Part shown: piece by piece, positions 7,361-15,896 of the stretch
How the letters are laid out: every line of letters begins with the position of its first letter
How positions within the stretch are numbered: the first letter of the stretch is position 1
Source of the DNA: an uncultured Veillonellaceae bacterium
GTDB lineage: Bacteria > Bacillota > Negativicutes > Selenomonadales > Selenomonadaceae
Length of the DNA stretch: 38,433 nt
Direction of reading: 5' to 3'
Assembly: GCA_902801565.1 (NCBI GenBank)
Contig: CADCIX010000021.1
Coordinates: forward strand, 1 to 38,433
Made by a program: the position numbers and the translations under genes
Notes under the pieces: model-generated
The model's input: only the letters and a program-made list of their open reading frames with translations
Databases searched by the model: none
What the model was told of the DNA's origin: nothing

Positions 7361-8506
7361 TTAGGTGATTTTAGCAGCATTATTTTTTTGGGAAGAAATA
7401 CCTATGCTCAATAGGTTCAAGATAGGGATATATTTGCCGATGCGGCGGCAGAGAATCGCCGCAAGCATAACAGAGCACAAGACTACGATATACATGAGGA
7501 TGGCGAGCGGTGCTGTCATGATGTGGCCGGAACGGGCGAGCGCAATGCTATAGGTCGTGAGGAATACGGGATGTGCCAGATAGGAAAAATAGGAATGCCG
7601 CCCCAGGAGGGAGAACACAGGATTAAGGAAATCCGGATATTTTTGGTAGGTGAATATTGTGAAGAAGAAGATAGAAGCAGCGATGGTGTAGAGAACTCCC
7701 GCAGGGCAAAGCTGGTGTGCGGTGTAGATGGCCTCAAGCAGAGTGGCCCCCGAGAAGATGAGCTCGTAGTAATAGCCCAGCAGGGCGGCAAGGGTCAGCC
7801 AGAACGAAAGACAGATGCCGGTGCGGTGCTCCTGCATGAACTTTTGGAACTCGAGGATGTGCACAGAAAGCCATCCTCCGAGCAGGAAGATGAAGATGTA
7901 ATGGAATACCCAATAATTCAGCCGATAGGCCAGGAATGGCTTGAGAAGGGAATCATCGGGCAAGTCCGCTATGAAGTAGTAAAGTGTGGCATTGAAGCTG
8001 GAAACATAGTTGAAGCCGATTTGCAGAAGCAGAAGCAGTGCCATGCCTTTCCGGTTCATATGCCGTACCATGACGATCCAGCATGGCATGAGGAGGTAGA
8101 ACCAGAGCAGTATCACGAGGAAATACAGATGATACTGGGTCAGGCCGAAGAAGAAGAGGCGGACAAGTTCCAGTGCGGAGGGGAACTTGGCGCCGTGAAA
8201 TACGCTGTTCGTGATGATATAGAAAAAAGACCAGGCGATATAGGGGATGAGAACCGTGCGGAAACGGCGCTTCATGAATCCTTTGTAGTCGAAGGGTTCC
8301 TTGATGTCAAGGTTGTAGAAGAGCCCGAAAGCTGAGATGAAGAAAAAGATGGGGACGCTGAAGCGGGTGAACACATCGAAAAGGGCGACGAGGTGGAGGT
8401 TGGCAGAAGGGTTCTCAAGATACTGGGATCCCACATGGATACCGATGACACCCATCATGGAAATGCCGCGGATGTACTCGATTGCAGCCAGACGAGGTTT
8501 TTTCAA
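7361..8506 (-). CDS. Acyltransferase family 3 integral membrane protein
   Basis: 381 residues with about ten hydrophobic membrane segments spread over the whole length. It fits the Acyl_transf_3 family (PF01757): the first helix has RGISMMGVIGIHVG with the family's conserved His (His24), followed by RFSVPIFFFISAFGLF and the basic loop KGFMKRRFRTVLIPYI. These enzymes transfer acetyl or other acyl groups to sugars and envelope polymers; the substrate here cannot be told. It lies 27 bases after the SIMPL gene on the same strand, so the two are probably co-transcribed, and 82 bases upstream of the LuxR-type gene. Confidence 0.9.
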   Translation of the reverse strand: MKKPRLAAIEYIRGISMMGVIGIHVGSQYLENPSANLHLVALFDVFTRFSVPIFFFISAFGLFYNLDIKEPFDYKGFMKRRFRTVLIPYIAWSFFYIITNSVFHGAKFPSALELVRLFFFGLTQYHLYFLVILLWFYLLMPCWIVMVRHMNRKGMALLLLLQIGFNYVSSFNATLYYFIADLPDDSLLKPFLAYRLNYWVFHYIFIFLLGGWLSVHILEFQKFMQEHRTGICLSFWLTLAALLGYYYELIFSGATLLEAIYTAHQLCPAGVLYTIAASIFFFTIFTYQKYPDFLNPVFSLLGRHSYFSYLAHPVFLTTYSIALARSGHIMTAPLAILMYIVVLCSVMLAAILCRRIGKYIPILNLLSIGISSQKNNAAKIT

Positions 8507-8533
8507 AGAAAGGACTCCTTGCTTATCAGATGG

Positions 8534-9253
8534 TCAGTTGTCGAGAATATAGTCGATATGCACAGAGGCATCGAGGGTAAGAGTTCCGGCTTCGATGGGG
8601 GTACTGTCCTCCATGGCGTTTGACTTGGCAAGCATTGCCATGCTGTAAGTGCGATGACCCATGCTGCCGGTATCCTCGGACACGGTCTTTATGCCGACGA
8701 TGCGCATGCCGAGTCCCTGGGCGATGATATCCGCCTTGTTCCTGGCATCCCGGATGGCAGACGTTAGTGCTTCCTTACGGAGTTTTTCCGTATTCCGGAT
8801 GCGGAAGTCCAACGAGGAAATCTGGTTTGCACCGTAACCCAAAGCCGTATCGATGACCTGGCTGACAAGACTGAGATCATGGATGGTCACGAGAATGGAA
8901 TTGCTTGCCTGATACCCGTTGATCTCATTTTCCTGGCCTCTTTCCGAGCTGTAGGTGGGATAGAAGGAGTAGTTGCGCGTCTGGATGTCCTTGTCATCAA
9001 TGCCGAGAGCTTTGATGGCATTCTGGATGGCGCTGGCCTTGGAGGCATTCACCTGCTGGGCGGTATTTGCGTCAGCAGCGTGGTTGGTGACGCTGATGGT
9101 GATAACGGCCTCGTCAGGCGCAGCCTGGGCCATGCCCTGTCCGCTGACGGAAAGCAGGGGAGGCTCTATCCCGGATGCCTGGGAGACAGATGGCAGCAGA
9201 AGGGAAATGGTGCAGGCCAGCAGAAAAATGACAAGACTTTGTGATGTTTTCAT
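8534..9253 (-). CDS. SIMPL domain (DUF541) secreted protein
   Basis: 239 residues with a Sec signal peptide (hydrophobic core about 7-20, likely cleavage after Ala26 in SQA-SG). The mature part is a SIMPL/DUF541 domain (PF04402): it begins LSVSGQGMAQAAPDEAVITISV, which is the family's usual opening, here split as LSVSGQG and PDEAVITI, and ends with an ALTSAIRDARNKAD helix. The family is of poorly defined function and linked to the envelope and, in some organisms, to oxidative stress. It is the first gene of a minus-strand pair with the acyltransferase and has its own promoter. Confidence 0.92.
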   Translation of the reverse strand: MKTSQSLVIFLLACTISLLLPSVSQASGIEPPLLSVSGQGMAQAAPDEAVITISVTNHAADANTAQQVNASKASAIQNAIKALGIDDKDIQTRNYSFYPTYSSERGQENEINGYQASNSILVTIHDLSLVSQVIDTALGYGANQISSLDFRIRNTEKLRKEALTSAIRDARNKADIIAQGLGMRIVGIKTVSEDTGSMGHRTYSMAMLAKSNAMEDSTPIEAGTLTLDASVHIDYILDN

Positions 9254-9290
9254 AGGGATTCTCCTTTGTATTTTTTATGATATACGAATT

Positions 9291-9319
9291 ATCATATCGA
9301 TATTTCCCTGTTTTGTAAA
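9291..9319 (-). promoter_or_regulatory. Sigma-70-type promoter of the SIMPL gene
   Basis: On the minus strand TTTACA (9314-9319) and TATGAT (9291-9296) are separated by 17 bases, each matching consensus at five of six positions. The -10 box is 37 bases upstream of the start codon. It is back to back with the tRNA promoter. Confidence 0.75.
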
Positions 9320-9347
9320 GCGACAAGAAGAATTTCTTGTTGTATGG

Positions 9348-9376
9348 TTGACAATCTTGCCTGGCCTATGTATAAT
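9348..9376 (+). promoter_or_regulatory. Consensus promoter of the tRNA cluster
   Basis: A perfect TTGACA (9348-9353), 17-base spacer and perfect TATAAT (9371-9376). The expected start lies about 25 bases before tRNA-Asp. Full consensus is usual for stable RNA genes. Confidence 0.95.
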
Positions 9377-9407
9377 ATTGGATGTCGTTGAAAAGCGATG
9401 CCTTTGC

Positions 9408-9484
9408 GGCCCGGTAGTTTAGTTGGTTAGAATGCCGCCCTGTCACGGCGGAGGTCAGGGGTTCAAGTCCCCTTCGGGTCGCCA
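9408..9484 (+). tRNA. tRNA-Asp (GTC)
   Basis: A complete cloverleaf with anticodon loop CTGTCAC. The acceptor stem GGCCCGG pairs with TCGGGTC using two G-T pairs. G73 and an encoded CCA are present. It is the first gene of a four-tRNA cluster. Confidence 0.95.
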
Positions 9485-9489
9485 TTCCT

Positions 9490-9564
9490 GCGGAAATAGC
9501 TCAGTGGTAGAGCACCACCTTGCCAAGGTGGGGGTCGCGAGTTCGAGCCTCGTTTTCCGCTCCA
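9490..9564 (+). tRNA. tRNA-Gly (GCC)
   Basis: A complete cloverleaf with anticodon loop TTGCCAA, acceptor stem GCGGAAA with TTTCCGC, T73 and encoded CCA. It lies 5 bases after tRNA-Asp. Confidence 0.95.
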
Positions 9565-9569
9565 TTCAG

Positions 9570-9643
9570 GGCGACATAGCCAAGTGGTAAGGCCGAGGTC
9601 TGCAAAACCTTTATCCCCAGTTCGATTCTGGGTGTCGCCTCCA
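9570..9643 (+). tRNA. tRNA-Cys (GCA), copy 1
   Basis: A complete 74-base cloverleaf with anticodon GCA in the loop CTGCAAA. The acceptor stem GGCGACA pairs with TGTCGCC, with T73 and encoded CCA. It lies 5 bases after tRNA-Gly and is identical in sequence to the second copy at 9695. Confidence 0.95.
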
Positions 9644-9694
9644 AATTGCAGAAGAGTGCAGAGATTGCGCATGACAAATATATATCGTGTGTTT

Positions 9695-9768
9695 GGCGAC
9701 ATAGCCAAGTGGTAAGGCCGAGGTCTGCAAAACCTTTATCCCCAGTTCGATTCTGGGTGTCGCCTCCA
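9695..9768 (+). tRNA. tRNA-Cys (GCA), copy 2
   Basis: This copy is identical over all 74 bases to the tRNA-Cys at 9570. The 51-base spacer between them is unrelated to the other tRNA spacers. It is the last gene of the cluster and is followed by a terminator. Confidence 0.95.
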
Positions 9769-9784
9769 AACATGACATCATCCG

Positions 9785-9810
9785 CCCGGAAGCCTGTTTC
9801 CGGGTTTTTT
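9785..9810 (+). terminator. Rho-independent terminator of the tRNA cluster
   Basis: CCCGGAA (9785-9791) pairs with TTCCGGG (9798-9804), with a 6-base loop and a run of six T. Confidence 0.9.
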
Positions 9811-9815
9811 GTTGT

Positions 9816-9845
9816 TTGAATTCATCCGTTGGTATGTGGTATAGT
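9816..9845 (+). promoter_or_regulatory. Putative promoter of miaB
   Basis: TTGAAT (9816-9821) and TATAGT (9840-9845) are spaced by 18 bases, directly after the tRNA terminator and 36 bases before the miaB start codon. Confidence 0.6.
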
Positions 9846-9881
9846 AGTGTGAGTATTGATTTTTGACACGAAGGAGTTTCT

Positions 9882-11189
9882 ATGAAGAAAGCATTTATTG
9901 GTGTCTATGGCTGCCAGATGAACGTCTCGGATGCGGAACGCATGGAAGGACAGCTTGGGACGATTGGCTATGAGCGGACGGAAGCCATGGGAGAGGCAGA
10001 CCTCATTCTGCTCAACACCTGCTGCGTAAGGGAAACCGCAGAGGACAAGGTATATGGAAAAATTGGGGAAATCAAGCATATAAAGGAAAGGAATCCCAAT
10101 CTGATTTTCGGCATTACCGGCTGTATGGCCCAGAAGGAAGGGGAAAAGCTCATCCGACGGGCACCCCATATCGATTTTGTCCTGGGAACCAACAAGGTGC
10201 ATGAACTCGTCCATGTGGTGAAGGGAATCCAGGCAGAACGCGGGCATGTCGTGGATGTCAGCATCGGCGAGACGGAATTGCCGGAGGGAATGCCGGTGAC
10301 GCGGGGGGGCAAATTTTCCGCATGGGTTCCCATCATGTACGGCTGCAACAATTTCTGCACCTATTGCATTGTTCCTTATGTACGCGGCCGGGAGCGCAGC
10401 CGCTTGCCGGAGGATGTGGTTCGGGAAGTGGAAGAGGCCGTGGGCAAGGGATACAAGGAGATCACCCTGCTGGGACAGAATGTCAATTCCTATGGGAAGG
10501 ATCATGGAAAGGCGGATTTTGCAGAGCTTCTTTCGAGGGTGGATGCAGTTCCGGGAATCCAGCGGGTGCGGTTCATGACCTCCCATCCGAAGGATCTCAG
10601 CGACAGGGTCATCGAGGCAATCCGGGATGGAAAGCATATCTGCGAGCACATCCATCTGCCGGTGCAGCATGGGACGAACCGCATCCTGAAGGCCATGAAC
10701 CGCGTGTATACGGTGGAGAAGTACAGGGATTTGGCGCGGAAGATCCGGGAGAATCTGCCGGAGGCGAGCATTACCACGGATATCATTGTGGGTTTTCCGG
10801 GGGAGACGGAAGAGGATTTCCATGCAATGCTGGACTTCATCAAGGAGATCCGCTATGATTCTGCCTACACCTTTCTCTACTCCAGGCGTTCGGGAACTCC
10901 GGCGGCGACCATGGAGAACCAGGTGGACGAGGCATGCAAGAAGCGCCGCCTGAGCGAGCTGATGGATGTCCAGAATGGCATCAGCAGGGAAATTAATGAA
11001 GCATTGCGGGGCAAGACCGTGGAGGTCATGGTGGAAGGTGCCAGCAAGAACGATGATGAAATCTGGACGGGACGCACCCGCACCAACAAGATTGTCCTTT
11101 GGCGGCATGGCGCGGAAGCTCCCGGTGATTTTGTGCAGGTACGGATTACCCAGCCCCAGACCTGGGTGCTGAAGGGCGAGATTCAATAA
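9882..11189 (+). CDS. miaB: tRNA-2-methylthio-N6-dimethylallyladenosine synthase MiaB
   Basis: A radical-SAM methylthiotransferase that converts i6A37 to ms2i6A37 in tRNAs reading UNN codons. 435 residues, the usual length. The N-terminal domain has the three ligands of the auxiliary 4Fe-4S cluster (Cys11, Cys47, Cys81). The radical-SAM motif is C155xxxC159xxC162 (GCNNFCTYC), followed by VPYVRGRE. MTSHPKDLSD is typical of MiaB rather than MtaB or RimO. A C-terminal TRAM domain lies at about 370-435. AAGGAG stands 5 bases before the ATG. mutS starts 27 bases downstream, so miaB-mutS-mutL form one unit. The nearby tRNA-Trp and tRNA-Cys belong to the class whose A37 this enzyme can modify. Confidence 0.97.
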   Translation: MKKAFIGVYGCQMNVSDAERMEGQLGTIGYERTEAMGEADLILLNTCCVRETAEDKVYGKIGEIKHIKERNPNLIFGITGCMAQKEGEKLIRRAPHIDFVLGTNKVHELVHVVKGIQAERGHVVDVSIGETELPEGMPVTRGGKFSAWVPIMYGCNNFCTYCIVPYVRGRERSRLPEDVVREVEEAVGKGYKEITLLGQNVNSYGKDHGKADFAELLSRVDAVPGIQRVRFMTSHPKDLSDRVIEAIRDGKHICEHIHLPVQHGTNRILKAMNRVYTVEKYRDLARKIRENLPEASITTDIIVGFPGETEEDFHAMLDFIKEIRYDSAYTFLYSRRSGTPAATMENQVDEACKKRRLSELMDVQNGISREINEALRGKTVEVMVEGASKNDDEIWTGRTRTNKIVLWRHGAEAPGDFVQVRITQPQTWVLKGEIQ

Positions 11190-11216
11190 GGAAATGCAAT
11201 AAATGGAGGAGAACTC

Positions 11217-13817
11217 ATGGAACTAACCCCTATGATGCAGCAATATCTGGCGACAAAGGAGCAGTATCCCGATACGATACTCTTCTTTCGGCTGGGCGAT
11301 TTCTATGAGATGTTCTTTGAGGATGCAAAGACTGCCTCCAGAGAACTGGGGCTTACCCTCACGAGCCGCAGCGGTGATATGGAGAGGGCTCCCATGTGCG
11401 GGGTTCCCTATCATGCGGCGGAATCCTATGTCAACAAGCTCATCGGTAAGGGCTACAAGGTGGCGATTGCCGAGCAGATTGGCGATCCGAAGGCGAAGGG
11501 GCTTACCAAGAGGGAGGTCATCAAGGTCGTGACTCCCGGAACCGTGCTTTCGGAAACGGCTCTGAAGGATGCCCAGAACAACTATATTGCCTTGCTTCAT
11601 GAAAAGGACGAGGAAATCGTTCTGGCAGGGGCGGATATTTCGACGGGGGAATGTTTTTATGGCATCTACCGTGGGCAGGACCGTCTGCAGGGGCTTTTCG
11701 ATGAGCTTTATCGCCTTATGATGCCCGAGCTGCTTGTGGTGGGGAAGGTTTCCTTTCGGGAAGCCTTGGAGGAGTTCATGTCCCTTCGCATGAGCAGGTG
11801 TGCCTTTACAGATATTCCAAGGATTTCCCAGGCCGTGGAGGACCGGATCGTGCAGCATTTCGATGCGGACAATCGCCCGAAAGAGCCTGTTGCACAGGAA
11901 GCGGTGGCAACACTCCTGGACTATCTCCACGACACGGTGCGGACAGACCTTTCCCATCTGTCGAAGCTTTTGTATCTGGATGTCTCGGAGAATCTTGTTC
12001 TCGATACCTATACCCTGCGCAATCTGGAAATTACGCGAAACCTTCGGGACGGCGGCAAAAAGGACACACTTCTGGGCGTGTTGGACTTTACACAGACTCC
12101 CATGGGAAGCCGCTTGCTCAAAAAATGGCTGGAGAGCCCGTTGCTCAATGTCTTGAAGATCAATCAGCGGCTGGATGCCGTGGAGGAACTGACAAAGGAT
12201 TTCGCCTTGCGGGGGGAACTTCGTTCCGGTTGCAAGGATATCCGGGATTTCGAGCGCCTGCTCACCAGGATTGAGGTGGGGACTGCCAATGCCAGGGATC
12301 TCATTGCCCTGAAGGTATCCCTCATGTGCCTGCCGGCCATCAAGCAGCAGCTTTCCTCTGCAAAGTCGGCACTTCTGCAGCATTGCTATGGGAATATCCA
12401 GGTCTATGATGACCTTGTGGAACTCCTGCAGAAATCCATTGTGGAGGAGCCGGGCATTACCCTTCGGGATGGGGGCATCATCAAGGATGGGTACAATCAG
12501 GAACTGGATGAGTACCGCCGCGTTGCCCATGACAGCAAGAGCATGTTACAGGAAATCGAGGAGCGGGAGAAGGAAGCCACGGGCATCCGCTCCCTGAAGA
12601 TCGGCTACAATAAGGTTTTTGGCTACTATATAGAAGTGAGGCACAGCGGAACGGATCTCGTCCCTGCCCGCTATGTCCGCAAGCAGACCCTGGCGAATGC
12701 CGAGAGATATATCACGGAGGAACTGAAGGAATTCGAGACGAAAATCCTGGGGGCACAGGAGAAAATTGTCAATATTGAATACCAGCTGTTTACCGAAATC
12801 CGGGAAACCATCAAGACAAGGCTTTCCAGTATCCAGCAGACTGCTCATGAGATCGCGATTGCCGATGTGCTCGCAGGGTTTGCGGAGGCGGCATCCTCGT
12901 ACAATTATGTGCGTCCCCGCATGACGATGAACGGGGAGATCGATATCAAGGACGGGCGGCATCCCCTGGTGGAACGCATCTTGACGAGGGAGCTTTTTGT
13001 TCCCAATGATACGCACATCAATCACGAGGATTGCGAGATCATGCTGATCACAGGCCCGAACATGGCGGGAAAGTCCACCTATATGCGACAGGTTGCCCTT
13101 TTGACGCTGATGACACAGGTGGGGAGCTTCCTGCCTGCCAGGGAGGCATCGATTTCTCCGGTGGACCGCATCTTCACGCGAATCGGTGCCAGCGATGACC
13201 TTGTGAGCGGGCAGAGCACCTTCATGGTAGAGATGAATGAGGTGGCCCAGATTCTGAAATATGCCACAAAGGACAGTCTGGTGATCCTCGATGAGATCGG
13301 CAGGGGAACCAGCACCTATGACGGCATGAGCATTGCGAGGGCGGTGGTGGAGCACATCGCGAAGAAAATCCATGCCAAGACCTTGTTTGCCACCCATTAC
13401 CATGAGCTCACGGACATGGAAAATGAAAAGATACGGAATTTCTGCGTGGCGGTAAAGGAGCGGGGAACGCAGGTGGCTTTTCTCCGCCGCATCGTCACGG
13501 GAAGCGCGGACAAATCCTATGGCATCCATGTGGCGCGGCTGGCAGGACTGCCGAAATCCGTTACACAGCGGGCAGAGCTCATCCTGGAATCTCTGGAAGC
13601 GGAGCAAGTTCCGTCCGGCGGCAGTGCAGAGGCGAAGGATGCGAAGAATGCGAAGAAGGAAGCTGTAGCACAGGCGGAGGTCATGGGGTCGCTTTTTTCC
13701 TCGGCCATCAGTGAGGAACTGCTTTCCCTGGATGTCATGTCCATGACGCCGCTGGAGGCGATGAACGAACTGTACCGATTGCAGGAACAGGCGAAGAAGG
13801 AGACGGGACGCTTATGA
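11217..13817 (+). CDS. mutS: DNA mismatch repair protein MutS
   Basis: The mismatch sensor, 866 residues. The mismatch-binding Phe-x-Glu motif is F29-Y-E31 (GDFYEMF). Connector, lever and clamp domains follow. The C-terminal ABC-type ATPase has Walker A GPNMAGKST (613-621), the STFMVEMNE signature region, Walker B LVILDEIGRGTST and the ATHYHEL switch. A C-terminal extension (about 795-866) carries an Ala/Lys-rich linker (AEAKDAKNAKKEA) and a small terminal helix pair of the kind used for dimer or tetramer contacts. GGAGGAG precedes the ATG. The stop overlaps the mutL start by 4 bases (ATGA), so translation is coupled. Confidence 0.98.
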   Translation: MELTPMMQQYLATKEQYPDTILFFRLGDFYEMFFEDAKTASRELGLTLTSRSGDMERAPMCGVPYHAAESYVNKLIGKGYKVAIAEQIGDPKAKGLTKREVIKVVTPGTVLSETALKDAQNNYIALLHEKDEEIVLAGADISTGECFYGIYRGQDRLQGLFDELYRLMMPELLVVGKVSFREALEEFMSLRMSRCAFTDIPRISQAVEDRIVQHFDADNRPKEPVAQEAVATLLDYLHDTVRTDLSHLSKLLYLDVSENLVLDTYTLRNLEITRNLRDGGKKDTLLGVLDFTQTPMGSRLLKKWLESPLLNVLKINQRLDAVEELTKDFALRGELRSGCKDIRDFERLLTRIEVGTANARDLIALKVSLMCLPAIKQQLSSAKSALLQHCYGNIQVYDDLVELLQKSIVEEPGITLRDGGIIKDGYNQELDEYRRVAHDSKSMLQEIEEREKEATGIRSLKIGYNKVFGYYIEVRHSGTDLVPARYVRKQTLANAERYITEELKEFETKILGAQEKIVNIEYQLFTEIRETIKTRLSSIQQTAHEIAIADVLAGFAEAASSYNYVRPRMTMNGEIDIKDGRHPLVERILTRELFVPNDTHINHEDCEIMLITGPNMAGKSTYMRQVALLTLMTQVGSFLPAREASISPVDRIFTRIGASDDLVSGQSTFMVEMNEVAQILKYATKDSLVILDEIGRGTSTYDGMSIARAVVEHIAKKIHAKTLFATHYHELTDMENEKIRNFCVAVKERGTQVAFLRRIVTGSADKSYGIHVARLAGLPKSVTQRAELILESLEAEQVPSGGSAEAKDAKNAKKEAVAQAEVMGSLFSSAISEELLSLDVMSMTPLEAMNELYRLQEQAKKETGRL

Positions 13818-15721
13818 GCACGATCCATGTATTGGATGACAGCACCATCAACAAGATTGCTGCCGGAGAGGTGGTGGAGCGCCCCGCTTCTGTCATCAAG
13901 GAGCTTGTGGAGAATTCCATGGATGCCGGGGCAACGCAGATTGAAGTGGAGATCATGGCGGGCGGCACCAGTTTCATGCGTGTGACGGACAATGGCAAGG
14001 GCATGTCTGTGGAAGATGCCCGGATGGCAATCCTTCGCCATGCCACCAGCAAGATACGGGAAGTGGGGGATCTCGGAACGATTTCCACCATGGGATTCCG
14101 GGGGGAAGCCCTTCCCACCATTGCATCGGTTGCCCGTTTTTCCATGCTGACCCGTCAGGAAGGCAGTGAACTTGGGACAAGGGTGGACATCGTTGGAGGA
14201 AAGGAGCCGGAGATCCGGGAAACCGGTTGCAATATCGGAACGACCATCAAGGTGGAGGATCTTTTCTTCAATACGCCTGCCCGAAAGAAATTCCTGAAGA
14301 CGAATCATACCGAGGCGGGGAAAATCAACGATTTCATTGTGAAACTCGCCCTTTCCCGTCCGGACATTGCCTTCCGCTTTGTGAACAACAACAAGCTTTC
14401 CCTCGTGACACCCGGAAATGGCAATCTTTACGATGCCATTCGGAGCATTTACGGGGGCAATGTGGCAGAGTCCCTGCTGGGGCTCCATTTTGAGGATGGG
14501 GATACCCGTATTTCCGGCTATATCACGAAGCCTTCGATGCTCAAGAGCAGCCGTGCATGGCAGACCTGCATCGTCAATGGCCGTGTCATCCAGAACCGGG
14601 CAATGGCAAAGGCAATCGACAATGCCTACCGATCCCTTGTGCCCAAGAGCGGTTTTCCGCTGGCAGTGCTCCATGTCACCGTGCCCCAGCGTACCATTGA
14701 CGTCAATGTGCATCCGCAGAAAACGGAGATGAAGTTTGAGGACGAGAGCCGTATTTTCAAGGCAGTCTATAAATCCGTTCTGGATGCTGTGCGCCCGGCA
14801 GGACAGTCCCTGCAGAAAGTGGCCGCCCCCGTGGAGAAGGCGGAGCGTCATTATACGATGGAGCCCATGCACTTCGTGCCAGCCTCTGCACCCCGGCAGG
14901 AAGACACATCGGGCGATTTCCGGCCAAAGACCATTTATGAGGCAGTGAGCCATGCGCCGAAAGGAACCGCTACGGTGAGTTTTCAGAAAGCGCAGGAATC
15001 CGTTCAGGGGGGCCCTTTCGGGATAGCAGACCGAAAAGATGCTGCCCCAGGTGGAATTTCACCGGCACTGGATAAAAAGCCGGATCAGGTAATGGAGACT
15101 GGGGAAGGGGTATTCTCTGCCGCAGAGAATGACAGACTTTCCTATGAAGGGAGCATTCTGCCCATCGGGCAGGTGGACAAGTGCTATATCATCGCACAGG
15201 ACCTCAAGGGGCTTTACATTGTCGACCAGCATGCGGCCCATGAGAGAATCCTCTTTGACAAGCTCTCTGCCATGTCGGAGGGCATTCCCTCCCAACAGCT
15301 TCTTGTGCATCTTGTCCTGGGCTTCGATGCTGCAGAAGCAGCTCTGATCGAGGAGAACCAGGAGCTTTTCCAAACCCTTGGTTTCTCGCTGGAGCCCAGC
15401 GGCCCAAAGGAATTCCGCCTCACGGAAGTTCCTGCGGATATTCCCGTGGGAGAAGCAGAGGATGTCATTCGGGAAATCCTGGTGAATCTTCGCGAGATGC
15501 ACCGGGTTACGGCAAAGGAGATACGGAAGCAGGTGCTGGCGACAACGGCTTGCCGTGCCGCCATCAAGGCAGGAGACGAGCTCAATCTGCGCCAGATGCA
15601 GATTGTGCTGGAGGAACTTGCGGCAACTGCGTATCCTTATACCTGTCCTCATGGAAGACCGACAATCCTCAAGTTCTCCAGTGACGAACTCGCAAAGATG
15701 TTCAAGCGCACGGGTTTCTGA
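13814..15721 (+). CDS. mutL: DNA mismatch repair protein MutL with endonuclease domain
   Basis: The mismatch-repair matchmaker, 635 residues. The N-terminal GHKL ATPase shows NKIAAGEVVERPASV, ELVENSMDAGA, DNGKGM and TMGFRGEAL. A linker poor in conserved features (about 335-440) leads to the C-terminal dimerisation and nicking domain. The endonuclease motif is DQHAAHE at 471-477; the final acidic position of DQHA(X)2E(X)4E is Asp482 rather than Glu. TTACRAAIKAGDEL, CPHGRP (611-616) and a terminal KMFKR complete the metal site region. This is the nicking MutL type of organisms lacking MutH. The gene shares the ATGA overlap with mutS. No miaA or hfq follows. Confidence 0.97.
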   Translation: MSTIHVLDDSTINKIAAGEVVERPASVIKELVENSMDAGATQIEVEIMAGGTSFMRVTDNGKGMSVEDARMAILRHATSKIREVGDLGTISTMGFRGEALPTIASVARFSMLTRQEGSELGTRVDIVGGKEPEIRETGCNIGTTIKVEDLFFNTPARKKFLKTNHTEAGKINDFIVKLALSRPDIAFRFVNNNKLSLVTPGNGNLYDAIRSIYGGNVAESLLGLHFEDGDTRISGYITKPSMLKSSRAWQTCIVNGRVIQNRAMAKAIDNAYRSLVPKSGFPLAVLHVTVPQRTIDVNVHPQKTEMKFEDESRIFKAVYKSVLDAVRPAGQSLQKVAAPVEKAERHYTMEPMHFVPASAPRQEDTSGDFRPKTIYEAVSHAPKGTATVSFQKAQESVQGGPFGIADRKDAAPGGISPALDKKPDQVMETGEGVFSAAENDRLSYEGSILPIGQVDKCYIIAQDLKGLYIVDQHAAHERILFDKLSAMSEGIPSQQLLVHLVLGFDAAEAALIEENQELFQTLGFSLEPSGPKEFRLTEVPADIPVGEAEDVIREILVNLREMHRVTAKEIRKQVLATTACRAAIKAGDELNLRQMQIVLEELAATAYPYTCPHGRPTILKFSSDELAKMFKRTGF

Positions 15722-15777
15722 TTTGCATTGTTTTTTGTATTCATTTTCTGAGGATATGTTTCGCGTTCAATTTTTCC

Positions 15778-15805
15778 TTGACAAAAACGGTATATCTGCT
15801 ATAAT
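15778..15805 (+). promoter_or_regulatory. Consensus promoter of the ATP-grasp/transglutaminase operon
   Basis: A perfect TTGACA (15778-15783), 16-base spacer and perfect TATAAT (15800-15805), 56 bases after the mutL stop. The expected transcription start is near 15811-15813, only about 20 bases before a strong terminator hairpin. Confidence 0.88.
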
Positions 15806-15830
15806 TACTTCACATAGTAATAGTAATCAC

Positions 15831-15873
15831 AAGCAGGACAATGGCGTCTGAAGAGCCATTGTCCTGCTTTTTT
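15831..15873 (+). terminator. Leader terminator (attenuator, or end of a short RNA)
   Basis: A perfect 15-bp stem, AAGCAGGACAATGGC (15831-15845) with 15855-15869, a 9-base loop and a run of seven T (15867-15873). It lies after the promoter at 15778-15805 and before the first gene of the operon at 15897. A transcript from that promoter would end after about 60 bases unless it reads through. It also serves as the terminator for mutL. There is no room ahead of it for a riboswitch or T-box. The leader has a doubled TAGTAA-type motif (TAGTAATAGTAAT) just before the hairpin. Confidence 0.85.
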
Positions 15874-15896
15874 GTATGCGAAAGGAAGTGGAGACC

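Noticed and set aside
7523..8335. A 270-codon plus-strand open frame rich in Glu and Gly opposite the acyltransferase
   Set aside because: It is the complement of hydrophobic membrane codons; the minus-strand protein has clear membrane helices and family motifs.
9822..11186. A 454-codon open frame on the minus strand opposite miaB
   Set aside because: miaB on the plus strand has all catalytic motifs; the antisense frame has no ribosome binding site and no family resemblance, and exists because of codon bias in miaB.
13517..14953. A 478-codon minus-strand open frame opposite the mutS-mutL junction
   Set aside because: It crosses the end of mutS and the start of mutL, both clear genes, and its product looks like no protein family.
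15812..15873. Riboswitch or T-box in the ATP-grasp operon leader
   Set aside because: Only about 20 bases precede the terminator stem, too few for an aptamer or a T-box specifier region.
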